DNA from: a virus
Direction: 5' to 3' (one strand)
IMG/VR virus record: IMGVR_UViG_3300028298_000040
Span: 1-20,224 of that record
DNA length: 20,224 nt
In this document: positions 1 to 7,232 of the stretch, piece by piece
Position numbering within the stretch: the stretch's first letter is position 1
Layout: each line of letters opens with the position of its first letter
Notes under the pieces: model-generated
Database searches by the model: none
The model's input: the letters and a program-made list of their open reading frames with translations, nothing else
Told to the model about the DNA's origin: nothing
Translations under genes and position numbers: made by a program

Positions 1-2
1 AT

Positions 3-1163
3 GCGGATGCTAAGCTAGAACTTAAAGGCTACCTTGATAGTAAGGAAGGAATCATCAAGAGTGCAGAAACTAATCAGGCTTATCTTGAAAAGGTACAGCG
101 CCTGAAGGATTTAGGTGCGCAAAACTATGACGACTTCAATGCGTCAGAGGTTATTGTTGAAATCAATGAATCATACAAAATGGTGTGGGACGTGAAGGCT
201 AATCAGTTTGTCAGACACCTTATAATTATCGCAGCAGACAGGGCTATTCTATATGACAAACCATTGTCAGAGGCTATTGGTATCAAGAAACTTCCTATCG
301 TCACTTGGGCGGACGACCCAGATTTGAATGACATCTGGTGTGATGGTAAGGGTGATTCTGTTCGAACTATCAACAAGGTGGTGAACATGTACATCTCTCA
401 GGACTTGGAGAACCGAACATACCGAAACTTCGGAATGTACTTCTTCAATACTTTGAATGGTCAGTTCCAACCTAGAGCCTTTGATCCGAAGCCTTTCGGA
501 ATGTACGGAGTACCCGGAAACCCAGCGGAGGTTGTTAAGCAGGTAGAAATCCCAGTTTTGAATGATACTACTCAGCAGATTAGCTTCTTGAAGGATTTAA
601 TCCAATCATCTGTGGCACAAACAGCGACAGAACGAGGTGAGCAGACAAAGTCACGAACTACTCTTGGTGAGGTACAGCTAAACTTACAGCAGTCTCAGGG
701 ACGAAACTCTGTTTCAGCCAAGCACTATCGTCGCGCGTGGGAGGAGATTGGTGAAATCTTCTATGAATTGATGAGCAATAACACTAATGGTCAGGTTACT
801 CTATACAAGAAAGGTTCTGATGGTGACTTGTATGCTAAGGATATTTATCCATCAGATTGGATTAGTCCAGAAGGCTACCAGTGTGACGTAATCATGAAGT
901 CAGAGTCAGACGCTATGGATCAGTTTGCTCTACAGAAAGCTCAGTACACTATTATGAATTTCCAGAACAACCCTATTGCTTTGAAGATTGCCAAGAAGAA
1001 ACAGTTAGAACTTTTGGATTGGACACAGGACGAAATTGACCAAGCGATGCAAGCTGAAGAAATGGGAATGATGCCACCAGCGGGGCCGACGGAAGGCGCG
1101 GTGAAGTCACCAGCTGGAGCTTTTAACAACTCGCAGATGATGCAACAGCAAACTCAACAATAA
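3..1163 (+). CDS. Portal protein, 3' part (5' end outside window)
   Basis: The frame is open from the first complete codon at base 3 to TAA at 1161-1163, giving 386 visible residues; the true start lies upstream. An internal ATG at 180 is not the start, because the 59 codons before it read on as helical, charged protein. Portal proteins form the dodecameric ring at the head vertex through which DNA is packaged and ejected. The visible part has the look of the C-terminal half of podovirus-type portals: a segment reading VWDVKANQFVRHL, then 'WADDPDLNDIWCDGKGDSVR', a long region rich in Asn and aromatic residues, then a long helical stretch with 'NLQQSQGRNSVSAKHYRRAW' and a Gln/Met-rich, disordered tail. 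Position directly upstream of scaffold and capsid genes supports the call. The family is assigned from pattern recognition and gene order; no alignment was run. The next gene starts on the last base of the stop codon (TAATG). Confidence 0.82.
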   Translation, partial: ADAKLELKGYLDSKEGIIKSAETNQAYLEKVQRLKDLGAQNYDDFNASEVIVEINESYKMVWDVKANQFVRHLIIIAADRAILYDKPLSEAIGIKKLPIVTWADDPDLNDIWCDGKGDSVRTINKVVNMYISQDLENRTYRNFGMYFFNTLNGQFQPRAFDPKPFGMYGVPGNPAEVVKQVEIPVLNDTTQQISFLKDLIQSSVAQTATERGEQTKSRTTLGEVQLNLQQSQGRNSVSAKHYRRAWEEIGEIFYELMSNNTNGQVTLYKKGSDGDLYAKDIYPSDWISPEGYQCDVIMKSESDAMDQFALQKAQYTIMNFQNNPIALKIAKKKQLELLDWTQDEIDQAMQAEEMGMMPPAGPTEGAVKSPAGAFNNSQMMQQQTQQ

Positions 1164-1474
1164 TGAACCTATTAGAAAAATTCTTAAAAAAGGTTGGGGT
1201 TACAGAGTTCTCTCAATTAACAGTTGAAGAGAAGGAGACATATAGAAAGTGGGATAGTATACTATCAGGAAGGAAGTTGACCGACGAAGAGGTGGCAACC
1301 TTCTTAAGTACGGAACTAGAGGAGACGGTTCAGAAGGTCATAGACCAGAAACTAACCTCTAGGGAAGACATCTTCCTCAAGATGAAGTTAGATTTTATTA
1401 GAAAAATTCAAGGTTTTCTCAATGTTCCTAAGGTGGAAAAGAAGATACTTGAGCAAAATATAAACCAATTATGA
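1163..1474 (+). CDS. Small helical phage protein of unknown function (103 aa)
   Basis: Starts at ATG 1163, overlapping the portal stop by one base, and ends in TGA at 1472-1474, which overlaps the next start by four bases (ATGA). The tight overlaps at both ends indicate translational coupling and make this a real gene. The protein is charged and predicted almost wholly helical, with a central 'LTVEEKETYRKWDSILSGR' segment followed by 'LTDEEVATFL' and a second long helix rich in Glu and Lys. I recognise this as a type of small protein often found right after the portal gene in environmental phages, but no function is known to me. A role in packaging, in portal assembly or as a virion accessory is possible from position only. 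No signal peptide or membrane segment is visible. Confidence 0.8.
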   Translation: MNLLEKFLKKVGVTEFSQLTVEEKETYRKWDSILSGRKLTDEEVATFLSTELEETVQKVIDQKLTSREDIFLKMKLDFIRKIQGFLNVPKVEKKILEQNINQL

Positions 1475-1713
1475 TATTAAGACTACGTGTAGAACATATG
1501 AAAGATGCTAGTGGTGAGAAGAAGCGAGTTCTTTTCTCTACTTTGACGACTGAGATTAAGGGGATGGAGCGTATAGACGCTGTGGCTGAGCTAGATGAAC
1601 ACTGTATCTTAGGCAGAGAAATCAGTCAGCTTATAGCTGAACTTCTCGCTCTGAAGACAAAGGACTTAAAGGTCGGAAGAAAGGCTATTATTAAAAGTAA
1701 AAAGAAAAAATAG
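1471..1713 (+). CDS. Small basic protein of unknown function (80 aa)
   Basis: Starts at ATG 1471 inside the stop of the preceding gene (ATGA overlap) and ends at TAG 1711-1713. The N-terminal third looks like beta strands (ILRLRVEHM, then KKRVLFSTLTTEIKGME). The middle is helical and leucine-rich (ISQLIAELLALK). The C-terminus is a very basic tail ending in KSKKKK, which could contact DNA or an acidic partner. No family is recognised. It sits in a run of four small genes between portal and scaffold, with one base between it and the next start, so it is probably co-translated with its neighbours. Coding status rests on these overlaps and the clean frame. Confidence 0.75.
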   Translation: MILRLRVEHMKDASGEKKRVLFSTLTTEIKGMERIDAVAELDEHCILGREISQLIAELLALKTKDLKVGRKAIIKSKKKK

Positions 1714-1714
1714 T

Positions 1715-1978
1715 ATGAAAAAAGAAACACTTTATAAGAAGATGGACAATATCCGAAAGGCGGCAACAAATGCGGTTGGTACAGCCATTGCAGCCCCAGC
1801 TATTATCAAATCTAAGATGGCCATTAATCAGAGTACTAAAGATACAAAGGCTTTAAAAACTGCCAGAGAATATGAAGGTATGCCAAATGAAAATCCAGAT
1901 GGATCTTTTACAGATGGTTTCAAGGCACGTTCTGTGGCCGCTGGAGTCCGAGCAAGACTATTAAGAGGTCAAAAATAG
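1715..1978 (+). CDS. Small basic protein of unknown function (87 aa)
   Basis: ATG at 1715 lies one base after the previous stop; the gene ends at TAG 1976-1978. The protein is basic, with an Ala-rich moderately hydrophobic stretch at residues about 16-31 (AATNAVGTAIAAPAIIK) that is too short and polar for a firm transmembrane call. It is followed by a polar region with 'NENPDGSFTDGFKARSVAAG' and an Arg-rich end. It resembles small phage head-region proteins of unknown role but no family is named with confidence. The extended -10 site for the next gene starts 18 bases after this stop. Confidence 0.72.
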   Translation: MKKETLYKKMDNIRKAATNAVGTAIAAPAIIKSKMAINQSTKDTKALKTAREYEGMPNENPDGSFTDGFKARSVAAGVRARLLRGQK

Positions 1979-1995
1979 TAGACAATAAAAAGTCG

Positions 1996-2004
1996 TGATA
2001 TAAT
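1996..2004 (+). promoter_or_regulatory. Extended -10 promoter (TGATATAAT) for a leaderless transcript
   Basis: The string TGATATAAT is a full extended -10 element (TGN plus consensus TATAAT). The hexamer is 1999-2004 and the ATG of the next gene is at 2011, so a start site at the usual distance falls on or next to the ATG, giving an mRNA with essentially no leader. No good -35 sits at 17 bases; TAGACA at 1979-1984 matches TTGACA at five of six positions but leaves a 14-base spacer, which is short. The extended -10 may make a -35 unnecessary. It would drive the 65-residue gene and the scaffold/capsid block. Same layout as at 15501 and 19265. Confidence 0.65.
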
Positions 2005-2010
2005 AATTAT

Positions 2011-2208
2011 ATGAATCTACAAGAAGCATTAGCAAAAGAGTCATTTGGAGAAGAAGAATTGAAAGTAATCAACGCTCACCGCGCAGAACTTTCAGACGCT
2101 GATCTGATTCGACTAGGTTTCAAACAACCAGAGCCAGCTGAAGAAATTAACCCTTCAGAAGACGCTCCGGTTGTTGAAAAGCCGAAGAGAACAAAGAAAG
2201 TAGTTTAA
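2011..2208 (+). CDS. Small acidic/basic-tailed protein of unknown function (65 aa)
   Basis: The ATG at 2011 follows an extended -10 box by six bases, which fixes the start and suggests a leaderless mRNA; the gene ends at TAA 2206-2208. The N-terminal 45 residues are helical and acidic (FGEEELKVINAHRAEL, then DADLIRLGF). The C-terminal 20 residues are Pro/Glu-rich and then Lys-rich (KPKRTKK), most likely disordered. No known domain is recognised. It is the first gene of the unit that contains scaffold and major capsid protein, so a head-assembly accessory role is plausible but is inference from position. A 92-base non-coding leader with a hairpin separates it from the scaffold gene. Confidence 0.72.
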   Translation: MNLQEALAKESFGEEELKVINAHRAELSDADLIRLGFKQPEPAEEINPSEDAPVVEKPKRTKKVV

Positions 2209-2233
2209 CAATTAACCGTCCCAAACCTGTTGT

Positions 2234-2264
2234 AACCTTTATGGTTCTGCCCTCACGGGAACCA
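2234..2264 (+). promoter_or_regulatory. Structured leader with two alternative hairpins before the scaffold gene
   Basis: In the 92-base gap before the scaffold gene, TGGTT (2242-2246) can pair with AACCA (2260-2264), with CCC (2250-2252) pairing GGG (2257-2259) around a TCAC loop and CTG bulged. The same GGTT (2243-2246) can instead pair with AACC (2234-2237) over a five-base loop. The two folds exclude each other. No T-run follows, so this is not a classic intrinsic terminator. Function (RNA stability, processing or translation control of scaffold) is unknown. Confidence 0.4.
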
Positions 2265-2300
2265 CATAAGCTTTAGAACAAACGGGATTAAAAAACAAAA

Positions 2301-3044
2301 ATGACAGATACCCACCAAACTTCAGTTGAGGACACTTCACAAGTCAACCCTCCAGAAACGGTAACAGAGACAACTGCAAACATTAATAGTAAGCACGCCG
2401 AGGACACTATTGATTATAAAACAAAATTCAGCGAGTCTTCAAAAGAAGCACTCCGACTGCTAGAGGAAACTCGAGCAAAGGATGCAGAAATAGAAAGACT
2501 CAGGACAGCAGCTGAATCAGGCACCAGCTATGGTAACAATTCAGACGCACTCTATCCGGGTTTTGAAAACCTTGACGATGAAGCACAGAAGAACCTTTTA
2601 GCTTATACGAACAGCATTAAGAAGAATACGCTAGACGAGGTCTATAAAGACCCAGCTATCGCCTTCGCGAAGCAGTCATATAACGAAAGGGTTTGGTCTG
2701 AAGCATTTGATAGCGCCGCTAGTGAGTTTCCCGAACTCAAAGATTCTCAAAGTGAATTTAAGCAGAAGTACTTTAAGGCCGACAATGTTCCTACGAACAT
2801 CAAGGACATCTTGAAAGACTTGGCTAAGGTTCACCTATTTGATAAAGCTAGAGACATCGGAGCAAAACAAGCTAAAGAACAAGCTGAGAGAATCGACATT
2901 GAGCGAGCCAAAGGTGGAGATAAAACTCCAACAGCGTCCCGAACACTTGAAGATTGGAATCAGATGGCTAAGTCAAATCCTGCGGAATTTGCTAAGAACT
3001 CAAAACAATTTAACGACGAGCTTGCATCTGGAAAATTAAAATAG
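2301..3044 (+). CDS. Scaffolding-like protein (247 aa)
   Basis: The gene begins at ATG 2301 after an A-rich stretch and ends at TAG 3042-3044, 27 bases before the major capsid gene. Scaffolding proteins direct procapsid assembly and are then lost from the head. What supports this: location immediately upstream of the capsid gene; a polar, Thr/Glu-rich disordered N-terminus (residues 1-40); a coiled-coil stretch at about 45-73 with 'KEALRLLEETRAKDAEIERL'; and a long, highly charged helical remainder with no cysteines and no hydrophobic core segment. A short repeated-Lys/Glu helix at about 185-205 is followed by a C-terminal region 'TLEDWNQMAKSNPAEF', a type of tail seen in phage scaffold proteins that bind the coat. 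Sequence identity in this class is low, so the call leans on order and composition. Confidence 0.75.
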   Translation: MTDTHQTSVEDTSQVNPPETVTETTANINSKHAEDTIDYKTKFSESSKEALRLLEETRAKDAEIERLRTAAESGTSYGNNSDALYPGFENLDDEAQKNLLAYTNSIKKNTLDEVYKDPAIAFAKQSYNERVWSEAFDSAASEFPELKDSQSEFKQKYFKADNVPTNIKDILKDLAKVHLFDKARDIGAKQAKEQAERIDIERAKGGDKTPTASRTLEDWNQMAKSNPAEFAKNSKQFNDELASGKLK

Positions 3045-3071
3045 CGTTTATACGTTAATTTTAAAAATAAA

Positions 3072-4181
3072 ATGACTCAAAGTTTAGCTGCGAATACTCC
3101 AATAAAGTATTCGTTAAAGTTGGTACAACTTTTGTACAATGAAACACTGTACACAAAGATCACAAACACTAATTACGAAGGTGAGATTCGTGATTCAGGT
3201 GACAGAGTTCGAGTTCGAACTCTAGGTAAGCTCGCTCTAAGTGCATACACTAAGGGTATGACTTTAGTTGCTCAGGAATTGGCTCCTACATCTGAAGACT
3301 TGATTATCGATCAACAGTACTACTTCCGATTCGGAGTAGATGATATCGATAAGATGCAGAATGACGTCAACACAATTACTGAATACGCTCAGACTTCAAA
3401 GAGAGATATGCAGGAATTGCTAGATACAGATCTTTTGACTTACATGAGAAAGAATGTTGACGGACGAAACGCTATCGGTACTGTTTACAATACTGGTACA
3501 GTTTCTATTGCCGCTACAACAGGTGTCGTTCAAGGAACAGCTACTTTCACAGCGGCTATGGTTGGTGGGTATCTATCAGTAAACTCTACTGCTACTACTC
3601 CTACTTACTACCTAGTAACTGCTTTCACTAACGCTTCTTCAATCACGATTAAAGATCTTGATGGTGTTGCATACACTGGTGGAGCTATTGCTTCAACAGC
3701 AGTTGGTTCAGCTTATGTAATCAATGCAGCAACAGCTACAGCGGTTACAAAGAGTAACATCTACAAACAACTTGTAGACTTGAGAACAGTTCTTGGACAG
3801 CGATTGACTCCTAAGGAAGGAAGGTTCCTAGTTATCAACTCGGTGGCTGAAGGTGCTTTGTTACAGGCTCCAGAATTTATCCCAGCAGTAGGCTCAGCTT
3901 ACGACGATGCGGTAAAGGGTGCTAAAATCGGAAAGATTGCAGGATTTGATGTTTACACATCAGAACTAATCAACGGTGATAACACTACTGGTTACTGGTA
4001 TGTAGCAGGAACACGAGATTACTGTGCTATGGCTCTTCAGATCATGAAGACGTCTATGGTTTCAGAATCAAATGACCCTACTTCATTCATGACAACTGTT
4101 AAAGGTTTGTTGGTTTGGGGAAGAAAAGTGTTCGCTGGAAACAGAGGACGCGGTGCGGTTCTTAGAGCAACTATCTCTTAA
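3072..4181 (+). CDS. Major capsid protein with an inserted beta domain (369 aa)
   Basis: Starts at ATG 3072, ends at TAA 4179-4181. This is the shell protein, probably of the HK97/P22 coat fold. Residues 1-135 carry the typical pattern of podovirus coat proteins: 'YNETLYTKITNTNYEGEI' then a Val/Arg strand (GDRVRVRTLGKL) and a long helix region 'DDIDKMQNDVNTITEYA'. Residues about 136-218 form a Thr/Ala/Gly-rich beta-strand insertion ('GTATFTAAMVGGYL', then 'SSITIKDLDG') that looks like the surface domain inserted in many environmental capsid proteins. The core resumes at about 220 with 'IYKQLVDLRTVLGQRLTP' and 'IAGFDVYTSELI', ending in a small basic C-terminus. Lysine is mostly AAG (13 of 18) and arginine often CGA (6 of 16), which reflects this phage's own codon style. 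A hairpin follows the stop. Confidence 0.88.
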   Translation: MTQSLAANTPIKYSLKLVQLLYNETLYTKITNTNYEGEIRDSGDRVRVRTLGKLALSAYTKGMTLVAQELAPTSEDLIIDQQYYFRFGVDDIDKMQNDVNTITEYAQTSKRDMQELLDTDLLTYMRKNVDGRNAIGTVYNTGTVSIAATTGVVQGTATFTAAMVGGYLSVNSTATTPTYYLVTAFTNASSITIKDLDGVAYTGGAIASTAVGSAYVINAATATAVTKSNIYKQLVDLRTVLGQRLTPKEGRFLVINSVAEGALLQAPEFIPAVGSAYDDAVKGAKIGKIAGFDVYTSELINGDNTTGYWYVAGTRDYCAMALQIMKTSMVSESNDPTSFMTTVKGLLVWGRKVFAGNRGRGAVLRATIS

Positions 4182-4189
4182 TAGGTTTC

Positions 4190-4223
4190 CTTTATCTCCA
4201 ACATTGTTGGGGGTAGGGATAAG
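4190..4223 (+). other. Intergenic hairpin after the capsid gene
   Basis: CTCCAAC (4196-4202) pairs with GTTGGGG (4206-4212, one G-T pair) around an ATT loop; an outer stem CTTTAT (4190-4195) with ATAAG (4219-4223) closes over a one-base bulge and a six-base internal loop. There is no T-run after it, so it is not a clear intrinsic terminator. It could act as an mRNA 3' stabiliser or processing site that lets capsid transcript exceed the downstream tail genes. Seen by eye; no folding energy was computed. Confidence 0.45.
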
Positions 4224-4234
4224 CCCATTAAATT

Positions 4235-4870
4235 ATGACAACAACCCAAATAACCCAGCTCGTTCGACTTAAGCTTTTAGAGAGTGGAACTGATATAATA
4301 TCAGATGCCACTATATTAATATATGCTAACCTCGCTCATAAAGATGTTATTAAAAAAGCTTTTCCAAATAGTTCTATTACTACTTCTACTGTTACTTTTA
4401 CTGCTGGCGTGGGGACATTACCAGCGACTTTCGGAACCCTCTACACGGATGCAATTGATAGTAATGACAATATCTTCCCAGAAGTTTCTATAGCAGATTT
4501 TGTTAGAAAAGAAGCAGGAGGAGAAAACTGTGTCACTATTGAGAGTGCAACAATTAAAGCCTCTCCAACTACAACAGCAAGTTTAGTGATTAAATACTAT
4601 CCTACATATTCTACTTTGACAGCTTCGGTAAACCCCACGATTGATGAATACCTACACGAACCAATTATTTATGGAACACTAGCGCGCGCGTACGAGGACT
4701 TACAAGATCCAGAGCTATCTCAGTTCTATTCAAACAAGTTCGACTCAATGCTTGATAAGAAATTAAGCGTGCTATCTAATTACGAGGAAAATGCAGAGCG
4801 AGGAGGTCAAATGTTTAATGGCATAAACATCTTAGGTAATGGCACAAGCCAAGACCCAGATAAATGGTAA
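4235..4870 (+). CDS. Head-to-tail adaptor protein (211 aa)
   Basis: Starts at ATG 4235, ends at TAA 4868-4870, six bases before the nozzle gene. In podoviruses the adaptor forms a ring under the portal and joins it to the tail. The visible pattern fits that class: an N-terminal helix bundle 'ITQLVRLKLLESG' and 'ILIYANLAHKDVIKKAF', a central beta region rich in Thr with 'GVGTLPATFGTLYTDAI', then a helical C-terminus 'YGTLARAYEDLQDPELSQFY' followed by 'KFDSMLDKKLSVLSNY'. The last motif (L-R-A-Y-E-D-L-Q-D-P-E-L) is one I associate with adaptors such as that of podovirus SU10. The position between coat and nozzle agrees. A TGATATAAT string inside the gene near 4290 is in coding sequence and has no in-frame ATG close behind it, so it is not annotated as a promoter. 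Confidence 0.75.
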   Translation: MTTTQITQLVRLKLLESGTDIISDATILIYANLAHKDVIKKAFPNSSITTSTVTFTAGVGTLPATFGTLYTDAIDSNDNIFPEVSIADFVRKEAGGENCVTIESATIKASPTTTASLVIKYYPTYSTLTASVNPTIDEYLHEPIIYGTLARAYEDLQDPELSQFYSNKFDSMLDKKLSVLSNYEENAERGGQMFNGINILGNGTSQDPDKW

Positions 4871-4876
4871 AAAACT

Positions 4877-6022
4877 ATGCCGTTAAAATCACAACAATTT
4901 TCAATAATTCAAGATGAAATAGTAAAACTCCTTGATGTGGATGGCGCAGGGGACGGAAGAAATGTTCCTATCAATATGAACTTCGTCGATACAGGGTACC
5001 TTACTAAGGACACTGGTTTTACTTTGTTTGGTAAATCAGAAGATGATCAGTGTCATTCTTTGTTTCAGTACAAGAAGAAGAATGGTGACACTCATACTAT
5101 TCGCGCTAAGGGGACAAAACTCCAGTCCTACAACACAGTGGACAGAAGCTGGACAGATATTGCAGGGTGTCCTACTTTCACAGCTGGCGCTCAGTTTGGC
5201 TTCATTGTCTACCTAGACTTACTTTATCTTGGGAACGCCGTTGAGAGTATGTATACCTGGAACGGTACCACGTTTACTGAGTATGCTTCAGCTCCTAAAG
5301 GAAACATCTTCGAAGTGTTTGAAGACCGAGTGTTTGTGACAGGGGTAACTCTGGAGCCATTTACTGCTTACTATTCAAACGTGAGTGTCGGAACCGCCTA
5401 TACTGTTACAGACGTAGTTAAACCTCTCGGTACCGACTCAGTTACTAACCTGAAAAACTATCAGGGAACTTTAATGATTTTCAAGAAGGAGAGTATCTAT
5501 AAGCTTACTTTCATTTATGACCAAGTAGTTTCCCTCTTCGTCCCTAAACTGGAAGTACAATCCAGTACCTATGGAGCCTGTTCGAGGAAGTCCGTCGCTT
5601 GGGTAGAAAACGAACTGTGGTTTTTTACAGGTAGGGAGGTTCGCGCTATTGGATATCAGGACAATACATCAGGGGCTTTTGGAGTAAATCGTTCAGCTCT
5701 CTCAGAACAAATCAAGCTAACCCTCAAACAAATCAGTGTAGATAATTACAACCAGTGTTTAGTAGCGTATAATGATAGGAGGTTCTATCTTTGTGTACCG
5801 ATAGATGCTGACACCAACGATACAACCTTTGTCTGCCACCTTCTCTACAGTAAGGCTTGGACGAAATACACAGGCAGAGATAAGGCAAGGATTGACAGCT
5901 TTCTATTTATCGAAGGAGATACTTATACCGCTTCATCAAGTCCTCCATATGGAGTGATAGATTGGCAGGTCGACGCAGCCGATATCGCAAATATTAACAA
6001 CGATTTAGTAACAGAATCATAA
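4877..6022 (+). CDS. Tail nozzle / tail hub protein, beta-propeller type (381 aa)
   Basis: Starts at ATG 4877 and ends at TAA 6020-6022. The protein is beta-rich, with repeated units in which an aromatic Gly-bearing strand is followed by a short turn: 'SLFQYKKKNGDTHTIRA', 'GFIVYLDLLYLGNAV', 'MYTWNGTTFTEYA', 'NIFEVFEDRVFVTGV', 'LMIFKKESIYKLTF', 'SVAWVENELWFFTGREVRAI'. This is the pattern of propeller-type nozzle proteins (P22 gp10 / T7 gp12-like) that prolong the tail tube beneath the adaptor and anchor fibres. Two Cys-bearing positions (residues 53 and 98 region) are not part of a known motif. Position after the adaptor and before the fibre genes fits. The length is shorter than the T7 protein and near that of P22 gp10. 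Assigned from pattern and order. Confidence 0.72.
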   Translation: MPLKSQQFSIIQDEIVKLLDVDGAGDGRNVPINMNFVDTGYLTKDTGFTLFGKSEDDQCHSLFQYKKKNGDTHTIRAKGTKLQSYNTVDRSWTDIAGCPTFTAGAQFGFIVYLDLLYLGNAVESMYTWNGTTFTEYASAPKGNIFEVFEDRVFVTGVTLEPFTAYYSNVSVGTAYTVTDVVKPLGTDSVTNLKNYQGTLMIFKKESIYKLTFIYDQVVSLFVPKLEVQSSTYGACSRKSVAWVENELWFFTGREVRAIGYQDNTSGAFGVNRSALSEQIKLTLKQISVDNYNQCLVAYNDRRFYLCVPIDADTNDTTFVCHLLYSKAWTKYTGRDKARIDSFLFIEGDTYTASSSPPYGVIDWQVDAADIANINNDLVTES

Positions 6023-6035
6023 TTAAAACACACAA

Positions 6036-6662
6036 ATGACGAATGTCAAAATTACAGAATTAAGTGCCATAACTGCTCCGGTCATAACGGACGTAGTTCC
6101 TATTGTTTCAGATCCAGCCGGAACACCGGTGACTAAAAAGGTGACTGTTGCTAATCTCTTGAACACTCGTAGATTGTTCTCTATCGTACCGGCAGGAGAT
6201 TTCGCTTTAACAGCAGGGGCTTCGGCTCAGGCGGCACTTCCTACAACCGGAGATGTCTTCACTCTTGAGGGGACGACGACATATCGTTTTGAAGGTACTT
6301 ATTATATAACGAAATCAGGAACGACTTGTACAACCGCTCTTGGTTTTGCTCTTGCTGGAGGTGCTTCTATTACTTCGATTCTTTATACGGCACTTTGTCA
6401 AAACATCGCCAAGAATACCACTGGTTCGACCCATGGGTCTGCCTGGATAGACACTGTTTCTGCAACCGTAGTGAACGCAACAGCTACGACTGCGGCTTAT
6501 ATAAAATTTGAAGGACTAATTCGAATGAATGCAGGAGGAACAGTTACTCCTCAGATTACTTTCTCAGCCACTCCTACAACTCCTATTATGTTAGCGAATT
6601 CGTACATTTGGTTTGAGAAGATTGGAACAAGTGTTGAAAATACACTTGGAAGTGTTGCTTGA
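6036..6662 (+). CDS. Tail/head appendage protein with fibre-type anchor (208 aa)
   Basis: Starts at ATG 6036 and ends at TGA 6660-6662. Residues 1-45 match a common phage appendage anchor: 'KITELSAITAPVITDVVPIV' then 'DPAGTPVTKKVTVANLL'. Residues about 48-200 look like one compact beta sandwich (strands FSIVPAGDFAL, TYRFEGTYYIT, AYIKFEGLIRMNAGG) ending in a typical final strand 'SYIWFEKIGT'. The domain looks complete, so the homing-endonuclease gene that follows has not cut this protein. It is probably a short receptor-binding or decoration protein on tail or head. Composition is Thr/Ala-rich like the rest of the fibre region. The function is inferred from anchor type and location. Confidence 0.7.
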   Translation: MTNVKITELSAITAPVITDVVPIVSDPAGTPVTKKVTVANLLNTRRLFSIVPAGDFALTAGASAQAALPTTGDVFTLEGTTTYRFEGTYYITKSGTTCTTALGFALAGGASITSILYTALCQNIAKNTTGSTHGSAWIDTVSATVVNATATTAAYIKFEGLIRMNAGGTVTPQITFSATPTTPIMLANSYIWFEKIGTSVENTLGSVA

Positions 6663-6672
6663 TAATAAATGT

Positions 6673-7224
6673 ATGAAAATATATAAAAATCCGAACGATA
6701 AAAGAATAGGAACAAAAAGAAAAACTCCAGCTTGGAATAAAGGCAAGGTTGGTCTTCAAGTGTCTACAAGAAAAGGAAAGAGTTTTCCAGAAAAGTCTGG
6801 TCCGAATAGTCCGGCATGGAAGGGGGGCCTTCCTGTGTGTTTTTGTGGCAAGAAATTATCAGCATATGATTCAAAGAGATGTGTTAAATGTCATATTCGT
6901 GAGGTGTCTGAAATGAAAGGTGAAAGTCACTTTAACTATAAAAAAGACAGGAGTATGATTAAAATATCTGATCGCCATATAGATGCTAATTACAAAATCT
7001 GGATGTTAGCAGTTAAAAAGAGAGATGGTTGGAAATGTAAAATTGCTAACAAAGATTGTGAAGGTCGTATGGAGGCTCATCATATCTTGACTTGGAAAAA
7101 TAATCCTGAACTACGGTATGAGGTAAAAAATGGTATCACACTTTGTCATTTTCATCATCCTCGAACAAGAGAAGCAGAGAGTCGCTTATCCCCTTTTTAT
7201 CAGAGTTTAATTAGCGTAGCTTAA
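6673..7224 (+). CDS. Free-standing HNH homing endonuclease with NUMOD3 motifs (183 aa)
   Basis: The open frame reaches back to 6613, but ATG 6673 is preferred: it avoids a 50-base overlap with the previous gene and starts directly at the conserved part. Residues 12-26 (GTKRKTPAWNKGK) and 44-52 (GPNSPAWKGG) are NUMOD3-type DNA-binding motifs, with a weaker third at 83-90. C56, C58, C70 and C73 form a small zinc-ribbon-like cluster. The nuclease core has C122 and C129, the A-H-H-I at 135-138, N153, then L-C-H-F-H-H at 157-162: the HNH pattern with a second metal knuckle. Homing endonucleases of this type cut a related DNA lacking the gene so that repair copies it in. Lysine codons are 20 AAA to 7 AAG, opposite to the capsid gene, which suggests a separate origin. 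No intron or intein is visible around it, so it is a stand-alone element lodged between fibre genes. Confidence 0.88.
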   Translation: MKIYKNPNDKRIGTKRKTPAWNKGKVGLQVSTRKGKSFPEKSGPNSPAWKGGLPVCFCGKKLSAYDSKRCVKCHIREVSEMKGESHFNYKKDRSMIKISDRHIDANYKIWMLAVKKRDGWKCKIANKDCEGRMEAHHILTWKNNPELRYEVKNGITLCHFHHPRTREAESRLSPFYQSLISVA

Positions 7225-7232
7225 ACAAAAAT

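Noticed and set aside
2242-2264. Intrinsic terminator before the scaffold gene
   Set aside because: The hairpin is followed by ACATAAGCTTTAG rather than a T-run.
4290-4305. TGATATAAT string with a nearby ATG inside the adaptor gene
   Set aside because: It lies in coding sequence; the ATG is out of frame with the adaptor and opens no credible gene.
6613-6672. Upstream extension of the HNH gene (ATG at 6613)
   Set aside because: It would overlap the end of the appendage gene by 50 bases and add 20 residues with no link to the conserved NUMOD3 start; ATG 6673 is a better start.
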